In this document: in pieces, positions 10,599 through 21,299 of the stretch
How positions within the stretch are numbered: position 1 is the stretch's first letter
Layout of the letters: every line of letters starts with the position of its first letter
NCBI RefSeq assembly: GCF_050003625.1
Contig: NC_134398.1
Coordinates: forward strand, 113,188,145 to 113,252,144
Source: Haematobia irritans
Taxonomy: Eukaryota > Arthropoda > Insecta > Diptera > Muscidae
DNA length: 64,000 nucleotides
Direction: 5' to 3'
The notes under the pieces: model-generated
What the model saw: the letters and a program-made list of their open reading frames with translations, nothing else
The model's database searches: none
What the model was told of the DNA's origin: nothing
Position numbers and translations under genes: made by a program

Positions 10599-10884
10599 GA
10601 TTAGGTTAAGTCCCGATGTATCAGGCTCACTTAGTATATTCAGTCCATTGTGATACCACAGTGGTGAACTTCCCTCTTATCACTGAGTGCTGCCCGATTC
10701 CATGTTAACCTTAATGACATTGCCGTGAAACCCCCTCAGGAACCCTTAGAAATGTCACCAGCATTACTTGGGTGGGATAATCAACCGTTGAAAAACTTTT
10801 TGGTATTCGGTCGAAGCCGGAATCGAACTCACGTCCTTGTGTATGCAAGGCGGGCATGCTAGCCATTGCAACACGGTGACTCCC
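10599..10884 (-). mobile_element. tRNA-derived SINE, family A (copy 1)
   Basis: On the minus strand the element has a tRNA-like head with A box TAGCATGCCCGCC and B-box-like GAGTTCGATTCC, a body containing GCGTTCCA-type remnants, and the LINE-like tail GGACTGAATA...GAGCCTGATACATCGGG. It is flanked by the 12-bp duplication CACTAAAACGTA at 10587-10598 and 10885-10896. It is more diverged than the copies at 24854 and 53182. Confidence 0.88.
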
Positions 10885-10896
10885 CACTAAAACGTA

Positions 10897-11693
10897 AAAT
10901 CATCCTTTATCTAAATCAAATTGACACACCGAATTTTCAGTAAAACAAATTGTACATATGTAGATTAAAATAGTCTGTAAGGTTTATTTGTAACCAAAGA
11001 CATAAGATTTCAAAAAAAAATATTCACGCACATTCACGAACCGACATATTTATTTTATGCGTGGATCACGCGTGTCACGAGAATTTCATGTCACGCACAC
11101 ACCTCTAATTGTGAGTGAATACATGGACGAAAAAGACTGTTTTTCATATGTTTGGGTGTAAAAATTATATGTTTGGAACTCAAATTTGTAAACACAATAT
11201 TTTTTAGTGCAAGCATACAATGTTCATAAACTAGCATAACATGTTTGGGACATATATGTTAATATGTTAGAACATATTATGTTTGGGACATAAAATGTTT
11301 GTAAATATAATATGCTTGGATGCAAACATATATTAATTTAGAAATAGACTATAAACATATATGTGTTTAGAAAGAGAGACATAAAGTGTATGCTGGAAGT
11401 AAAATAATGATAGTAACCAATTGACGCCTTAAAAATATATATACACAAAGAAAATTCCATTAAAGATTGGAAAAATACTATGTGTGAATATAAACAAGTA
11501 TAAATTTACAAGTTTGGAGTAAACATATATATGTTGTGATATAAGACCGCCAAAAATTGAATATGCTTAAGTAAAAAGATTAAAATGAGTATTCGGAGAG
11601 AAAATTCATTCGGAACCAAGAGAAAAGACATTTGAAAAAAGAGCATGAGTTTTGTTTATCATTTTCGCATTACGGGCACTTTTTTATACCCAC
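10897..11693. repeat. CACG tract and AAACATAT-rich repeat
   Basis: From 11025 to 11105 there is a CACG-rich tract (GTGTCACGAGAATTTC, CACGCACACACC). From about 11130 to 11570 variants of ATATGTTTGG and ACATATTATG recur on both strands, resembling the interior of the tRNA-headed family B element at 14820-15275. No coding region is seen. Confidence 0.45.
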
Positions 11694-13101
11694 CACCATA
11701 GAATGGTGATGGGGGTATAATAAGTTTGTCATTCCGTTTGTAACACATCGAAATATCGATTTCCGACTATATAAAGTGTATATATTCTTGATCAGGGAGA
11801 AATTCTAAGATGATATAACGATGTCCGTCTGTCCGTCTGTATGTCTGTCTGTTGTAATCACGCTACAGTCTTCAATAATGAAGCAATCGTGCTGAAAATT
11901 TGCACAAACTCGTCTTTTGTCTGCAGGCAGGTCAAGTTCGAAGATGGGCTATATCGGTCCAGGTTTTTATATAGTCCCCATATAAACCGACCTCCCGATT
12001 TGGGGTCTTGGGCTTATAGAAATCGTAGTTTTTATCCAATTTGCCTGAAATTTGAAATCTAGAGGTATTTTATGACCATAAAGAGGTGTGCCAAAAATGG
12101 TGAGTATCGGTCCATGTTTTGGTATAGCCCCCATATAGACCGATCTCCCGATTTTACTTCTTGGGCTTATAGAAACCGCAGTTTTTATTCAATTTACTTG
12201 AAATTGGAAATCTAGAGGTATTGTAGGACCACAAATACGTGTGCCGAAAATTGTGAGTATCGGTCCATGTTTTGGTATGGTCCCCATATAAAACGACCTC
12301 CCGATTTGGGGTCTTGGGCTTATTGAAATCGTAGTTTTTATCCAATTTGCCTGAAATATGAAATCTAGAGGTATTTTAGGACCATAAGAGGTGTGCCGAA
12401 AATGGTGAGTATCGGTCCATATTTTGGTATAGCCCCCATATAGACCGATTTCCCGATTTTACTTCTTGGGCTTCTAGAATCCGAAGTTTTTATCCTATTT
12501 GCCTGAAATTGGAAATCTAGAGGTATTTTCGGGTCATAAAGAGGTGTGCCGAAAACGGTGAGTATCGGTCCATATTTTAGTATAGCCCCCATAAGAACGA
12601 TCTCCCGATTTAACTCCTTGGGTTTCTAGAAACCGTAGTTTTTATCTGATTTGCCTGAATTTGTAAATATTCTGATATTTTAGGCTCACAAAAACGTGTA
12701 TCGGATTAAGTTTTTATCGGTCCATTTGATAATGCCTCCATATAGACCGACTTCACTTCTTGACGGTGTAGAAGGCGCACTGATCATGAAAATTGCTTGA
12801 AACTCAATGTAAAATTTCCAGAATTTACTTCTACAGATTTAAGATTTCAAATCAAGACGTTATTTTATAATTTTCTTGCACACTTACAAGAGATGTTAAT
12901 GATTCCTCTAAAACTCAAACAAAAATGGTTCTTATAAATCCAGAATCTGATATAGTCCTCATAGGTGAAATCTTTAAATTTATCTTTGGGAAGTGTCCTC
13001 AAGCCCTCCTGAAATTTCAAAGAAAACCCTAATATTTGGTTCATGGTGGTGGGTATTTAAGATTCGGCCCGGCCGAACTTACTGCTGTATATACTTGTTT
13101 T
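11694..13101. mobile_element. Interspersed element with five 152-bp tandem units
   Basis: The element opens TTATACCCACCACCATAG and near its far end has CATGGTGGTGGGTATTTAAG, then GGCCCGGCCGAACTTAC. A CTGTCCGTCTGT microsatellite-like run lies at 11824-11851. CTCCCGATT recurs at 11992, 12145, 12298, 12450 (TTCCCGATT) and 12602, a steady 152-153-bp period. The unit shares the TCGGTTTATATGGGG core, inverted, with the array at 6060-6690. It is non-coding and its superfamily is not established. Confidence 0.6.
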
Positions 13102-13196
13102 TTGTTTCGTCAAAACAAACCGGAACGTAGTCGTCAAAATATTCAAACAAAGGTAATTAAAGGGATCTTCATAAAAACTAACGAAAGGGCACTATA

Positions 13197-13780
13197 CACT
13201 GAAAAATAGCATGCCCGGTTCCAAAGATTGTGTCTCTATTTTAACAATTTTGGTATTGATTCCGAGCCAATGAAGCCGAGAATTCAAGTAAGGATACTTT
13301 TAAGACACAATTCTCTTTTAAATATGGGTTTTGTGTATTTGACTCTATGAAGCAAATTTTATTTTTTTCGCTTTTTCAGCTTTTTATAGCATATAAATAA
13401 AAAGTCCGTTGAAAACAAGACGTCCAGTAGAAATTATGCTATGTTTCAAGTAAAAAACGTCTTTAAAATAAAGTTTTGAAAAACATGTCCAGATGCAAAA
13501 ATGCAACAAATTTGAAGACAATTTCATTAGTTTTAAAGAATTTTTCTGAATTATTAAAGTCAAGTTGACCTTAGTTCAAAATTTTTTTCTTTCATTTAAT
13601 GATACCCATTTTCAATTCACTTAATTATAAGGACAATACGACTTCATTAAAAAGTTTATCGACTTTTGAACATGGAAAAAACTTTATATTAGAGAAATGC
13701 GTCGTCTAAGCTAAGCAAAATTTGTATTCTTATTTTAAGGACATGAAATCTTTGGCCTCACGACAATATTTTTTTCAGTG
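13197..13780. mobile_element. CACTGAAAAA MITE, copy 1
   Basis: It begins CACTGAAAAATAGCATGCCC and ends ATATTTTTTTCAGTG, flanked by TA at 13195-13196 and 13781-13782; length 584 bp. A relative at 17419-18076 sits inside a reverse transcriptase and a shorter one is at 51983. Sequence like its two flanks, joined, appears at about 54526-54590, an apparent paralogous empty site. It is non-coding and MITE-like with a TA target. Confidence 0.7.
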
Positions 13781-13782
13781 TA

Positions 13783-14341
13783 CTCTTTTTAGAGTTATGA
13801 CAGTAAAATGAAAACATTGGGAAACAGTGAAAATTAAACAGTAAGATCTATAAAAACAAAGTTTAGTTCCTCTTTATTAATAAGTAGACCAAGAGGAGTT
13901 GACGGATACTTTCGAAAATAAAAGCGGACATTGAGTTTGATTTTTGCCACTAAAATTATTTCTCATTTTAACGTCAAAACTCGAATAAAACCAGAATAAC
14001 ATTATAACTTTTTTAGGCAAATTGTATTATAAATTGGTGGGGAATGATCCCAAGCAACATTTAAATAAGTTTATTTTCTTTAGAATAAATTATTAAAGAA
14101 AGCAAACAATTGTTCAAACCTAAATAAATTTATGTGTTGATTGTAAAATTATTGTTTAGAATTTAAATATAATGTGCTTTTGAATGGTTATCGTTAACTT
14201 TAGGATTCGATGGAAAAATATTTATATATATATACTCGACTTCACATTCTTCCTTTGTAAGAGTTTTTGAATTTCTTCGAAAATTTCAAACTTGTATACA
14301 AACCCTTTTTTGTTACAAAATTTTTATTTTTGCAATAAAAA
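13783..14341. other. AT-rich interval, nothing recognised
   Basis: No reading frame, terminal repeat or known element is visible in this roughly 560-bp stretch. Confidence 0.4.
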
Positions 14342-14640
14342 ATAATATATGATTTGAACTCAGTTCATTTCGTTTATATCAAGCACTGTTGCTTTCTGAC
14401 TTTAAGTCTTTTATAAGACACACTTTACAGTTTCGTAGTAAAAATTTAATATAGTAGTATGTAATGTTGAACACTTTTTCGGGATATTCCGAACGTATCT
14501 GGAATATACGTAAATATTATATGTAAAAAAAATAAAAAAAATGGTGTCGGTCGAAGCAGGGATCGAACCCAGGACCCTTGGCATGCAAGGCGGACGTACC
14601 AACCACTGATCCACGCCGCCAACAAATGTATGTTTAACAA
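14342..14640 (-). mobile_element. tRNA-headed repeat, family C (copy 1)
   Basis: On the minus strand a tRNA-like head has A-box-like GTGGATCAGTGGTTGG and B box GGGTTCGATCCC, then GACCGACACCA. This is followed by an AT-rich body ending in GTGCTTGATATAAACGAAA. The same head, body end and upstream AAACATACATTTG are found at 51476-51690. It lacks the LINE-like tail of family A. A truncated body is visible near 36480-36560. Confidence 0.7.
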
Positions 14641-14734
14641 TGTTATGTTGTTAAACAATGTTATGTTTGCATCGGCTCGTGGGCGCCGCAAGCTATGCTA
14701 TATAAATATGACTTATAACGATAATTATCTCTTG

Positions 14735-15276
14735 ATGACCATAACAGCTACGTAGCCCAGTGGTTAGTGTGCTGGCTTACAAACTGTGTGGTCCGCTGTT
14801 CGAATCCCCGTCCGGCAAAAGGTAAAATTTAAAAAAATTATAAAATTTAATAATTTCTTCTACAATGTTTGTATTACAGAAAAAGGTGCTATGAACTAAA
14901 AAACTCGTGGAAGTGAGAAAAATGTGAGGGAATATATAATTAGGCAGAAAAAAAAATTTGAGCACAATCTTCTATGGGAGAAAATTCTTCTAAGCATATA
15001 ATATTTTTGGGTTCAAAATGTTTCCAAACATATTATATGTTCACATAATAACATATGGTTTTTTTGGAAGACAACATTATTGAATTTGGATGGAAAATAC
15101 TTAATGTTTGGAACTTAGACTACCCAAACATATTATATTGTTTAATATGCTTTCAAACATATTATATATGGGAAGAAATCAATTATATAAATGTTTGGGC
15201 AATACCCAAAATGTATATGCTTGAAGCAAAATGTGTTTGGGAGTATATGTTACAGAAGCGATTTTTTGAGGGTGTA
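14735..15276 (+). mobile_element. tRNA-headed repeat, family B (copy 1)
   Basis: A tRNA-like head at 14753-14815 carries A box TAGCCCAGTGGTTAG and B box GCTGTTCGAATCC. The body runs through TTTCTTCTACAATG, GTATTACAGAAAAAGGTG and many ACATATTATATG words, and ends TTTTTTGAGGGTGTAT. Pieces of the same family are at 16366-16450, 16680-16790, 23690-23771 with 26282-26450, 40680-40815 and 51150-51385. It is a SINE-like or tRNA-promoter-bearing repeat without coding capacity. Confidence 0.65.
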
Positions 15277-16365
15277 TATGGGGGATAACTGTTAATTGAA
15301 AATTGCTCCTACTATACCAAAAACCCGTCTTCGGTTAAAAATTAGATGTCTTCATAATTTGAAATAGCCAAAAAATAGACTTTTTTCATTCTGATTACAA
15401 TTCCTTGTATTTTATTCCATGTGCTAGTTGGCAATCATGTTCATTTTGTCCGTTATGGTGAAAAAGTGAAGGTGAAGTAAGATCGAGTAACCGACCAATA
15501 ATTGCCTCAAACGAAAAACTATCAATGATGCATTGAATTGTTGGATAAGGTTATCCGAACTTATTCTATTGTGGACGACGCACTGGTGCTAGAGGATATT
15601 GGTTTCGTCTGCCACCACAATTTTAATACAGATTCGATTGCCCGATTCTCATTTTCAAGCAATAGCAACTGCTAATATAACCACTTATCTTTCCTGCCAC
15701 GGTATAAATTGCCAATAATTCGATTTACACACAAGTTCAGAAAATGGCTTTAATCATTGTTTGTTACCACCAACAACAAGGATAGCCACAATTGCAGTTC
15801 GTTGGTTGGCCAAAGATCTCGTGGTCCTCAAAACTCGCTGGAAAACAAACAAAGCCAAATAAGATTTTCTTAAAATGTTAAACAATTGCCTTTAAATTGC
15901 CTCCTCCTTTTCAGAGTCTTTAAGAAGCTGATGGATGGAGTACTGTACCCAGATTTGTGGTACTCTTCTCACTGCTATGGTGACGTTGGCACGTGTGAAG
16001 GCGCTTACGTGTTGTAAATTTGAGTTTTTATTACATGAAGGGAGTCGATATAAAATGAGCAGCAGATTTAAATTCCACAATCCATGCTATCTTGATGGTT
16101 GATTTTATGAATGGAATGCTGAATATTGATTTCGTTGGTATCCCCAAAAATTGAATTTTGTACAGTTGCAAGAAATGCAAGGTATAATGTTGCCGGAATA
16201 GCTTAATGATGATCACGATATTGATTTTCTAGAGATATTGACTATTTGTGTAGCACATTAAATCAATTTGTTCCAAAGTAATGCCGAATTAGGGAAAAAT
16301 CATTCTGTGGTGTTGAATTTCGAATATCAAATGAAAATTGCAAATTTGACGAATACACCCTCAAA
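15277..16365. other. Apparently low-copy non-coding interval
   Basis: This 1.1-kb stretch is less AT-rich than its surroundings and shows no terminal repeat, transposon motif or convincing reading frame. Inverted family B ends face it from both sides (GAGGGTGTAT at 15270, ATACACCCTC at 16366). It could be unique intergenic DNA or the interior of an unrecognised element. Confidence 0.35.
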
Positions 16366-16790
16366 AGTCGGTTCTGTAACATATTCTTCCAATCACATTC
16401 TACTTCAAGCATATATGACACATGCTAATGTTTGGTAATAAAATTTTAATATAGTACTAAGCAATGTCATACATCCTACCCTTTACGCTTTCGAAACTTT
16501 ACAAGAAATTTTAGAATATATTGAAAAAATACATTATTGTTTTCGATTTTGTTGTGCTCAAAAACTGTATCGTTTGTAAGAAATGGAGCATCATACATTT
16601 GCAACTAAAGTTGTTTTGTTTCTTGAAATGAAGTTTCTTACAATGCGCTTGTGTATGCATTACGCACTGGTCTACAAATACATCTGCTTGGCTGTATGCG
16701 TTACTTGCATGCTGATGACTATAAAGATATTTGTGTGTTGATGAGTATAAGAGCTAAATGGCCCAGTGGATAGTGTATTGACTCACAAAA
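16366..16790. repeat. Family B fragments
   Basis: ATACACCCTCAAAAGTCGG at 16366 mirrors the end of the copy at 15240-15276. About 16680-16790 repeats the family B head (GATGAGTATAAGAGC, GGCCCAGTGGATAGTG) in plus orientation but stops before the B box, where a reverse-transcriptase fragment begins. Confidence 0.5.
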
Positions 16791-18186
16791 TTATAACAAC
16801 TAGCTCATTTCCAGCACTGTGGAAACTGGCCAAAATTATATCTGTTCCAAAGGGTGCCAACGAATTCCGTCCTATTTCGATTTTACCATTTATCTCGAAA
16901 GTGTTTGAAAGACTTGTTAATCTACAAATTCTCCTATGCTTAACAGAACATAAGATTATAACTGGCCGTCAATCTGGATTCAGACCGAGGCATAGCAGTC
17001 TCACTGCCTTAGTAGACGGTGTAGAATCGATATGTAACAATCTTGACAAAAATTAAGTCTCTAGTTTGGTACTGTTAGATCATTCGCAAACTTTTGACAC
17101 TGTCCACTATCCAACTTTGTATTATAAACTCATCCACATGTGTTATTTTACTGAATCCACTGTACGATTAATGTCTAGCTTCTTGGAAGACAGAAAGCAA
17201 CTAACCGTTTCTGGTAACAATGCATCGTCACAGATGACAACAAAAAGGGGTGTTCCTCAGGGCTCCATACTTGGACCCTTGCTATATAAGATGTACTCAA
17301 ATGATTTACCGAACCACCTAGAACATACCAACATAAGAATGTATGCTGATGATGTCCACCTATATTCATCTACCACTAACTCTAAACCCCAATAAATCGA
17401 AGGCAATTTTGATTCGTACACTCAAAAAAAAAGTTTTCTTGGATCCAAAGATTTTGACCTTTATTTAAGGATTTTGGTATTGATTCCGAGCCAAAGATGC
17501 GGCTTCTTCAAAATAAAGACAATTTTTACGGACCTCCCTGGCTTTAAATCTAGGATCGATAAAATTAAAATTGGATACAGATCTCATTTATCGAATTTTT
17601 ATTCTCTGTTTGCGATATGTTATTAAAGATATTCATGTACAAACAAATTCCAGTTTCAAAATCCAAATTATGCCAAGTACTTCAAAGTAAAAACAGTTTT
17701 CTTAATGCTAAAAAAACTTTAAACCGAAGATGCAAATCCTTTGAATTAATCTTAGCCTATATTTGAAGCGTTTTTATCTTTAAAATTCAATATGTCAATT
17801 GAGTTAAAGACGATTTCTTTAAATTACAAATGTTTTTCTTTATTTTAAGGAACTTTTCCCTGACTTCAAAGATCTACAACTTCAACAGAGGGACGCAAAA
17901 TTTCAAGATTTGTATCCTAAATTTAAAGGAAAAAATTTTTGATGCAAGGATTATAAACTTTCTTTTAATTAAAATGTCATTATTTTAAAGAATTTTGTCC
18001 TTAGCATTGCGTAAATTTGGAGTCCTAAAATATAAGTTGCATACTCTTACATATTAGGTCAATATTTTTTTCAGTGTAAGAAGTCCACAAGCGTGGGCAA
18101 TGTGAGTATGTTTCTGGGTAACTTGTCAAGAAAGTGGAGAATCATGGAGTAACTTTCAATGAGAATTTAACTTAGACTGATCATAT
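16791..18186 (+). pseudogene. Jockey-like LINE reverse transcriptase fragment, interrupted
   Basis: The translation gives FRPISILPFISKVFERLV, then GRQSGFRPRHSSLTALV, a TAA, FDTVHYPTL (motif A), RGVPQGSILGPLLY and YADDVHLYSS (catalytic motif C). A deletion then joins to LNPNKSKAILI, where a 658-bp MITE (17419-18076) interrupts. After the MITE the frame resumes as GVTFNENLT*TDHIN and is cut by mariner copy B at 18189. The polymerase synthesised cDNA of its own RNA; this copy is dead, with stops, deletion and insertion. Its 5' end is lost. Confidence 0.85.
17419..18076. mobile_element. CACTGAAAAA MITE, copy 2
   Basis: The ends are CACTCAAAAAAAAAGTTTTC and ATATTTTTTTCAGTG, with TA at 17417-17418 and 18077-18078. 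It splits the reverse transcriptase between codons for AILIRT and the downstream thumb region, which confirms insertion. It shares GATTTTGGTATTGATTCCG and GAGCCAA with copies at 13197 and 51983. Length 658 bp, non-coding. Confidence 0.75.
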
Positions 18187-18188
18187 TA

Positions 18189-19224
18189 ACAGGTTGACTG
18201 ATAAGTCCCCGGTCTAACAAAGAAAAACACATTTTTTGCCAAAATTCGTTTTTATTATTCAACATAATTCCCTTCAAGAGCGATACAACGATTATAACGA
18301 CCTTCCAATTTTTTGATACCATTTGGTAGTACTCCTTCGGCTTTGCCTCAAAATAGGCCTCAGTTTCGGCGATCACCTCTTAATTGCAGCTAAATTTTTT
18401 CCCTGCGAGCATCCTTTTGAGGTCTGAGAACAAGAAAAAAGCGCTGGGGGCCAGATCTGGAGAATACGGTGGGTGGGGAAGCAATTCGAAGCCCAATTCA
18501 TGAATTTTTGCCATCGTTCTCAATGACTTGTGGTGCGTTGTCTTGGTGGAACAACACTTTTTTCTTCTTCATATGGGGCCGTTTTGCCGCGATTTCGACC
18601 TTCAAACGCTCCAATAACGCCATATAATAGTCACTTTTGATGGTTTTTCCCTTCTCAAGATAATCGATAAAAATTATTCCATGCGCATCCCAAAAAACAG
18701 AGGCCATTACTTTGCCACCGGACTTTTGAGTCTTTCCACGCTTCGGAGACAGTTCACCGGTCGCTGTCCACTCAGCCGACTGTCGATTGGACTCAGGAGT
18801 GTAGTGATGGAGCCATGTTTCATCCATTGTCACATCCCCACGGAAAAACTCGGGTGTATTACGAGTTAACAGCTGCAAACACCGCTCAGAATCATCAACA
18901 CGTTGTTGTTTTTGGTCAAATGTGAGCTCGCGCGGCACCCATTTTGCACAGAGCTTCCGCATATCCAAATATTGATGAATGGTATGACCAACACGTTCCT
19001 TTGATATCTTTAAGGCCTCTGCTATCTCGATCAACTTCATTTTACGGTCATTCAAAATCATTTTGTGGATTTTTTTTGATGTTTTCGTCGGTAACCACCT
19101 CTTTCGGGCGTCCACTGCGTTCACCGTCCTCCGTGCTCATTTCACCACGCTTGAATTTTGCATACCAATCAATTATTGTTGATTTCCCTGGGGCAGAGTC
19201 CGGAAACTCATTATCAAGCCAAGT
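18189..19224 (-). mobile_element. Himar1-like mariner, copy B, 5'-truncated
   Basis: The 3' terminus is intact (ACAGGTTGACTGATAAG at 18189, after TA). The 5' end is lost: homology stops at 19224 at the codons for KTWLDNEF, and the sequence passes directly into another reverse-transcriptase fragment. About 80% of a mariner remains. Confidence 0.9.
18201..19224 (-). pseudogene. Himar1-like transposase, copy B
   Basis: Reading from 19224 downward gives KTWLDNEFPDSAPGKST, then a frameshift in an A-run within ENIKK at about 19075. The HTH and linker follow (WVPREL, TPEFFRGDVTMDETWLHHY), then the catalytic FHQDNAP with a 5-bp deletion at the CCHKS motif (about 18535) that shifts frame again. The end, EAYFEAKPKEYYQ, is in a third frame. 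The start codon region is missing. It is non-functional. Confidence 0.9.
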
Positions 19225-19632
19225 TTTTAAGTTATTAAGTTTTGAGCGATCATTGAAATCGCAGTTTGCAAATACTTCACATACGTACATTAAAGCTGGG
19301 ACCAAGTATGTTTTTGCAAGTAACAGCCTGATGTGAAATGGTGTAGATTTTCTAACTGACTATAGGTTCCTTAACATGGCATGCATTTCACCAATTGAAC
19401 CCCAGACATGATTAGTCCATGATAATTTTGAGTTAAAAGTTATTCCCAAGTTGCTTGATGACAGCACCCGTTCAATCGCTGAGTTTTCGATTCGGATATG
19501 ATCGCTCAATACAATTTCAGAAGCATGTGATCTGGAAATTAACATAAATTTGGTTTTCGATGAATTCAGAACCAGACCATTATGATCAGCGCCAGTTTTT
19601 AAATGTTTTATCGCATACTGCTGGTTGACGTC
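19225..19632 (-). pseudogene. Jockey-like LINE reverse transcriptase fragment (minus strand)
   Basis: On the minus strand the translation reads YAIKHLKTGADHNGLVLN, SSKTKFMLISRSHASEI, LGITFNSKLSWTNHV, GEMHAMLRNL and YLVPALMYVCEVFANCD. This is the post-catalytic region of a LINE polymerase, the same part as the plus-strand fragment ending at 18186 but diverged from it and in the opposite orientation. It runs into the truncated mariner B at 19224, producing a chimeric open frame at 19048-19305. Confidence 0.8.
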
Positions 19633-20283
19633 AAAAAGAGTAATAAAAATAAATTGTTGAAAATGCGCAAAGAAACAATTAATAGACCCAAATAGAATTT
19701 CGCCTTTTTTATTAATTGTTCTGTATAGATATTAGTTTTGGTATTTTTATATAAAAGGGATGTGTAGATATTTTTATCTATTTGACACCTCGAGTAGTAA
19801 GACAAAGTGTGGCTTTCACCAAAACACTCATTTAGTATTTGACGTTCCCATGCGTTTGGAGTATAATTAACCTTTCATCCAAAGCATTATTTAGTATCCT
19901 AATAAATAAGGAATTTTTATTTTGTCGGGTAATTAAAAACGCCTAAATATAAAAACGTAACAATACGTTCTAATAAATGGGTTCTATACATTATAAAAGT
20001 GCTTCATGTTTTTAGTGTGAACGATCCATCAGTTTTAACAACAACCTCAATGTCATTATGTCAAATGTCAACGCCGTCAGGGACATCACTTCTAAACAAA
20101 TTTAACACAAGACAAGCTGAGAAAATTAAGAAATTTAATATAATTATTTTAAATGTGTTCCTTTGATAAAGTGTATATCGTTTCCTTTATTGCGGATATT
20201 GTGTAGGTAAGTAGATTGTATTTGTTATTTCCTTAGTAGTCATTTTCATATTGTTTTACTATTTTCTAGATTTGGAAAAAAGG
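19633..20283. other. AT-rich interval, nothing recognised
   Basis: No convincing frame, terminal repeat or RNA structure. One short A-rich block near 20105-20160 has no further features. Confidence 0.4.
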
Positions 20284-21052
20284 AAACCTCCGTGGTGTAC
20301 TGATTAGCATGCCCGCCTTGCATTCAAAAGGTCACGGGTTCAATCCCAGTTCCGACCAACACTAACAATTATTTCCGCGGTGGATTATCTCCTCGCAGTC
20401 ATGTTGGTGTTATTTCTACTTCAAAGATTCTCTAAGTTGTTTCACCGCAACGTGAAATGCCGATCGGACTCGATTATAACAAGGAGGTCCCACGTTATTG
20501 AGCTAAACATTGAATCGAGCAGCAGTCAGTGATAAGTGAGATGTTGATCACTGTGATGTCATGATGGTCTAATCAGAGAACTGCAACCGGTGGCCTATTT
20601 TCGTATTGCAATCTTACCCACAAAATGTCGGTGGCAGTGAGTAAGACACCAATTACTATGCGATCGTTTACATTGATGCAAATGCGAGCGTGGCACTTAA
20701 GTGTGATTGCACTCAACAACAACAAATACCAGCAGTTGACATTAGCTCAAGAGAATTAAGGGAGTACCAAATAAGAGAATACCAAACTGCTGAGATATGG
20801 GTAACCAATTTGTGTGGTTGCTTTACTACGGTGTTTTCGAGAGACCAACACGCATACTAACAGACAGCGACAGTCGTCGGTTGCATTGGATATTGGTGGT
20901 TGAAATTTTTTTTACCAATTGGTTTTTTAAGATTGCAAATATTGGTGTTTACTAAATACACTGGTCGGTTGCGGTAGATCGCAGCCGTTCTCTGGTCTGA
21001 ATAGTATGAATGAGCCTAAAATAACAGCATATCGCTATATCTAACCTAATCC
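20284..21052 (+). mobile_element. tRNA-derived SINE, family A (copy 2), split by a mini-hAT
   Basis: The head has GATTAGCATGCCCGCC and B box CGGGTTCAATCCC. The body includes GGAGGTCCCACGTTATTGAG and GCAGTCAGTGATAAGTGAG. The tail GTCTGAATAGTATGAATGAG with CTAACCTAATCC is displaced to 20995-21052 by a 421-bp insertion. This is a strongly diverged, old copy. Confidence 0.75.
20574..20994. mobile_element. Mini-hAT (hobo-type termini) inside a SINE
   Basis: The left end is CAGAGAACTGCAACCGG and the right end is the inverse of CAGAGAACGGCTGCG. The first 10 bases match the hobo-type hAT terminus CAGAGAACTG as I recall it. The flanks are GTCTAAT (20567-20573) and GTCTGAAT (20995-21002), an 8-bp hAT duplication with one base lost. 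The intact SINE tail elsewhere has CTGAATAG at the same point, confirming the empty site. It is 421 bp and non-coding, so non-autonomous. Confidence 0.75.
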
Positions 21053-21299
21053 CGAATACACTTTAAATGTGAGTATTAAAAGCAACATAAAATTATACGG
21101 CAATTTTTATTGCAACTTAAAGAAGAATGATCCAAAACATTCGTAATACTTTCTTACATAGTTCAATATAATTCCTATATTTGTTTAATAATTGTTTTTT
21201 ACTTAATTTCATTGCAGATTGCCTTAACGCTGTAATATCTTAGTCGCGTGTCTAAGTCCAAAGCAATGGACCTCATTTTTAATTAAGGGCTTTTATGCG

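Noticed and set aside
11824..11851. CTGTCCGTCTGT run as a regulatory repeat
   Set aside because: Part of the dispersed 152-bp-array element; the equivalent GGACGGACAT occurs in the fragment at 23490.
14753..14815. tRNA gene candidates (also 24863, 40695, 51486)
   Set aside because: Good A and B boxes, but no convincing cloverleaf with an acceptor stem, and each is embedded in a repeated element; treated as SINE or tRNA-headed repeat promoters.
19048..19305. 85-codon fusion frame as a domesticated chimeric gene
   Set aside because: It joins an RT relic to a mariner fragment and is closed by a mariner frameshift; no evidence of a promoter or selection.
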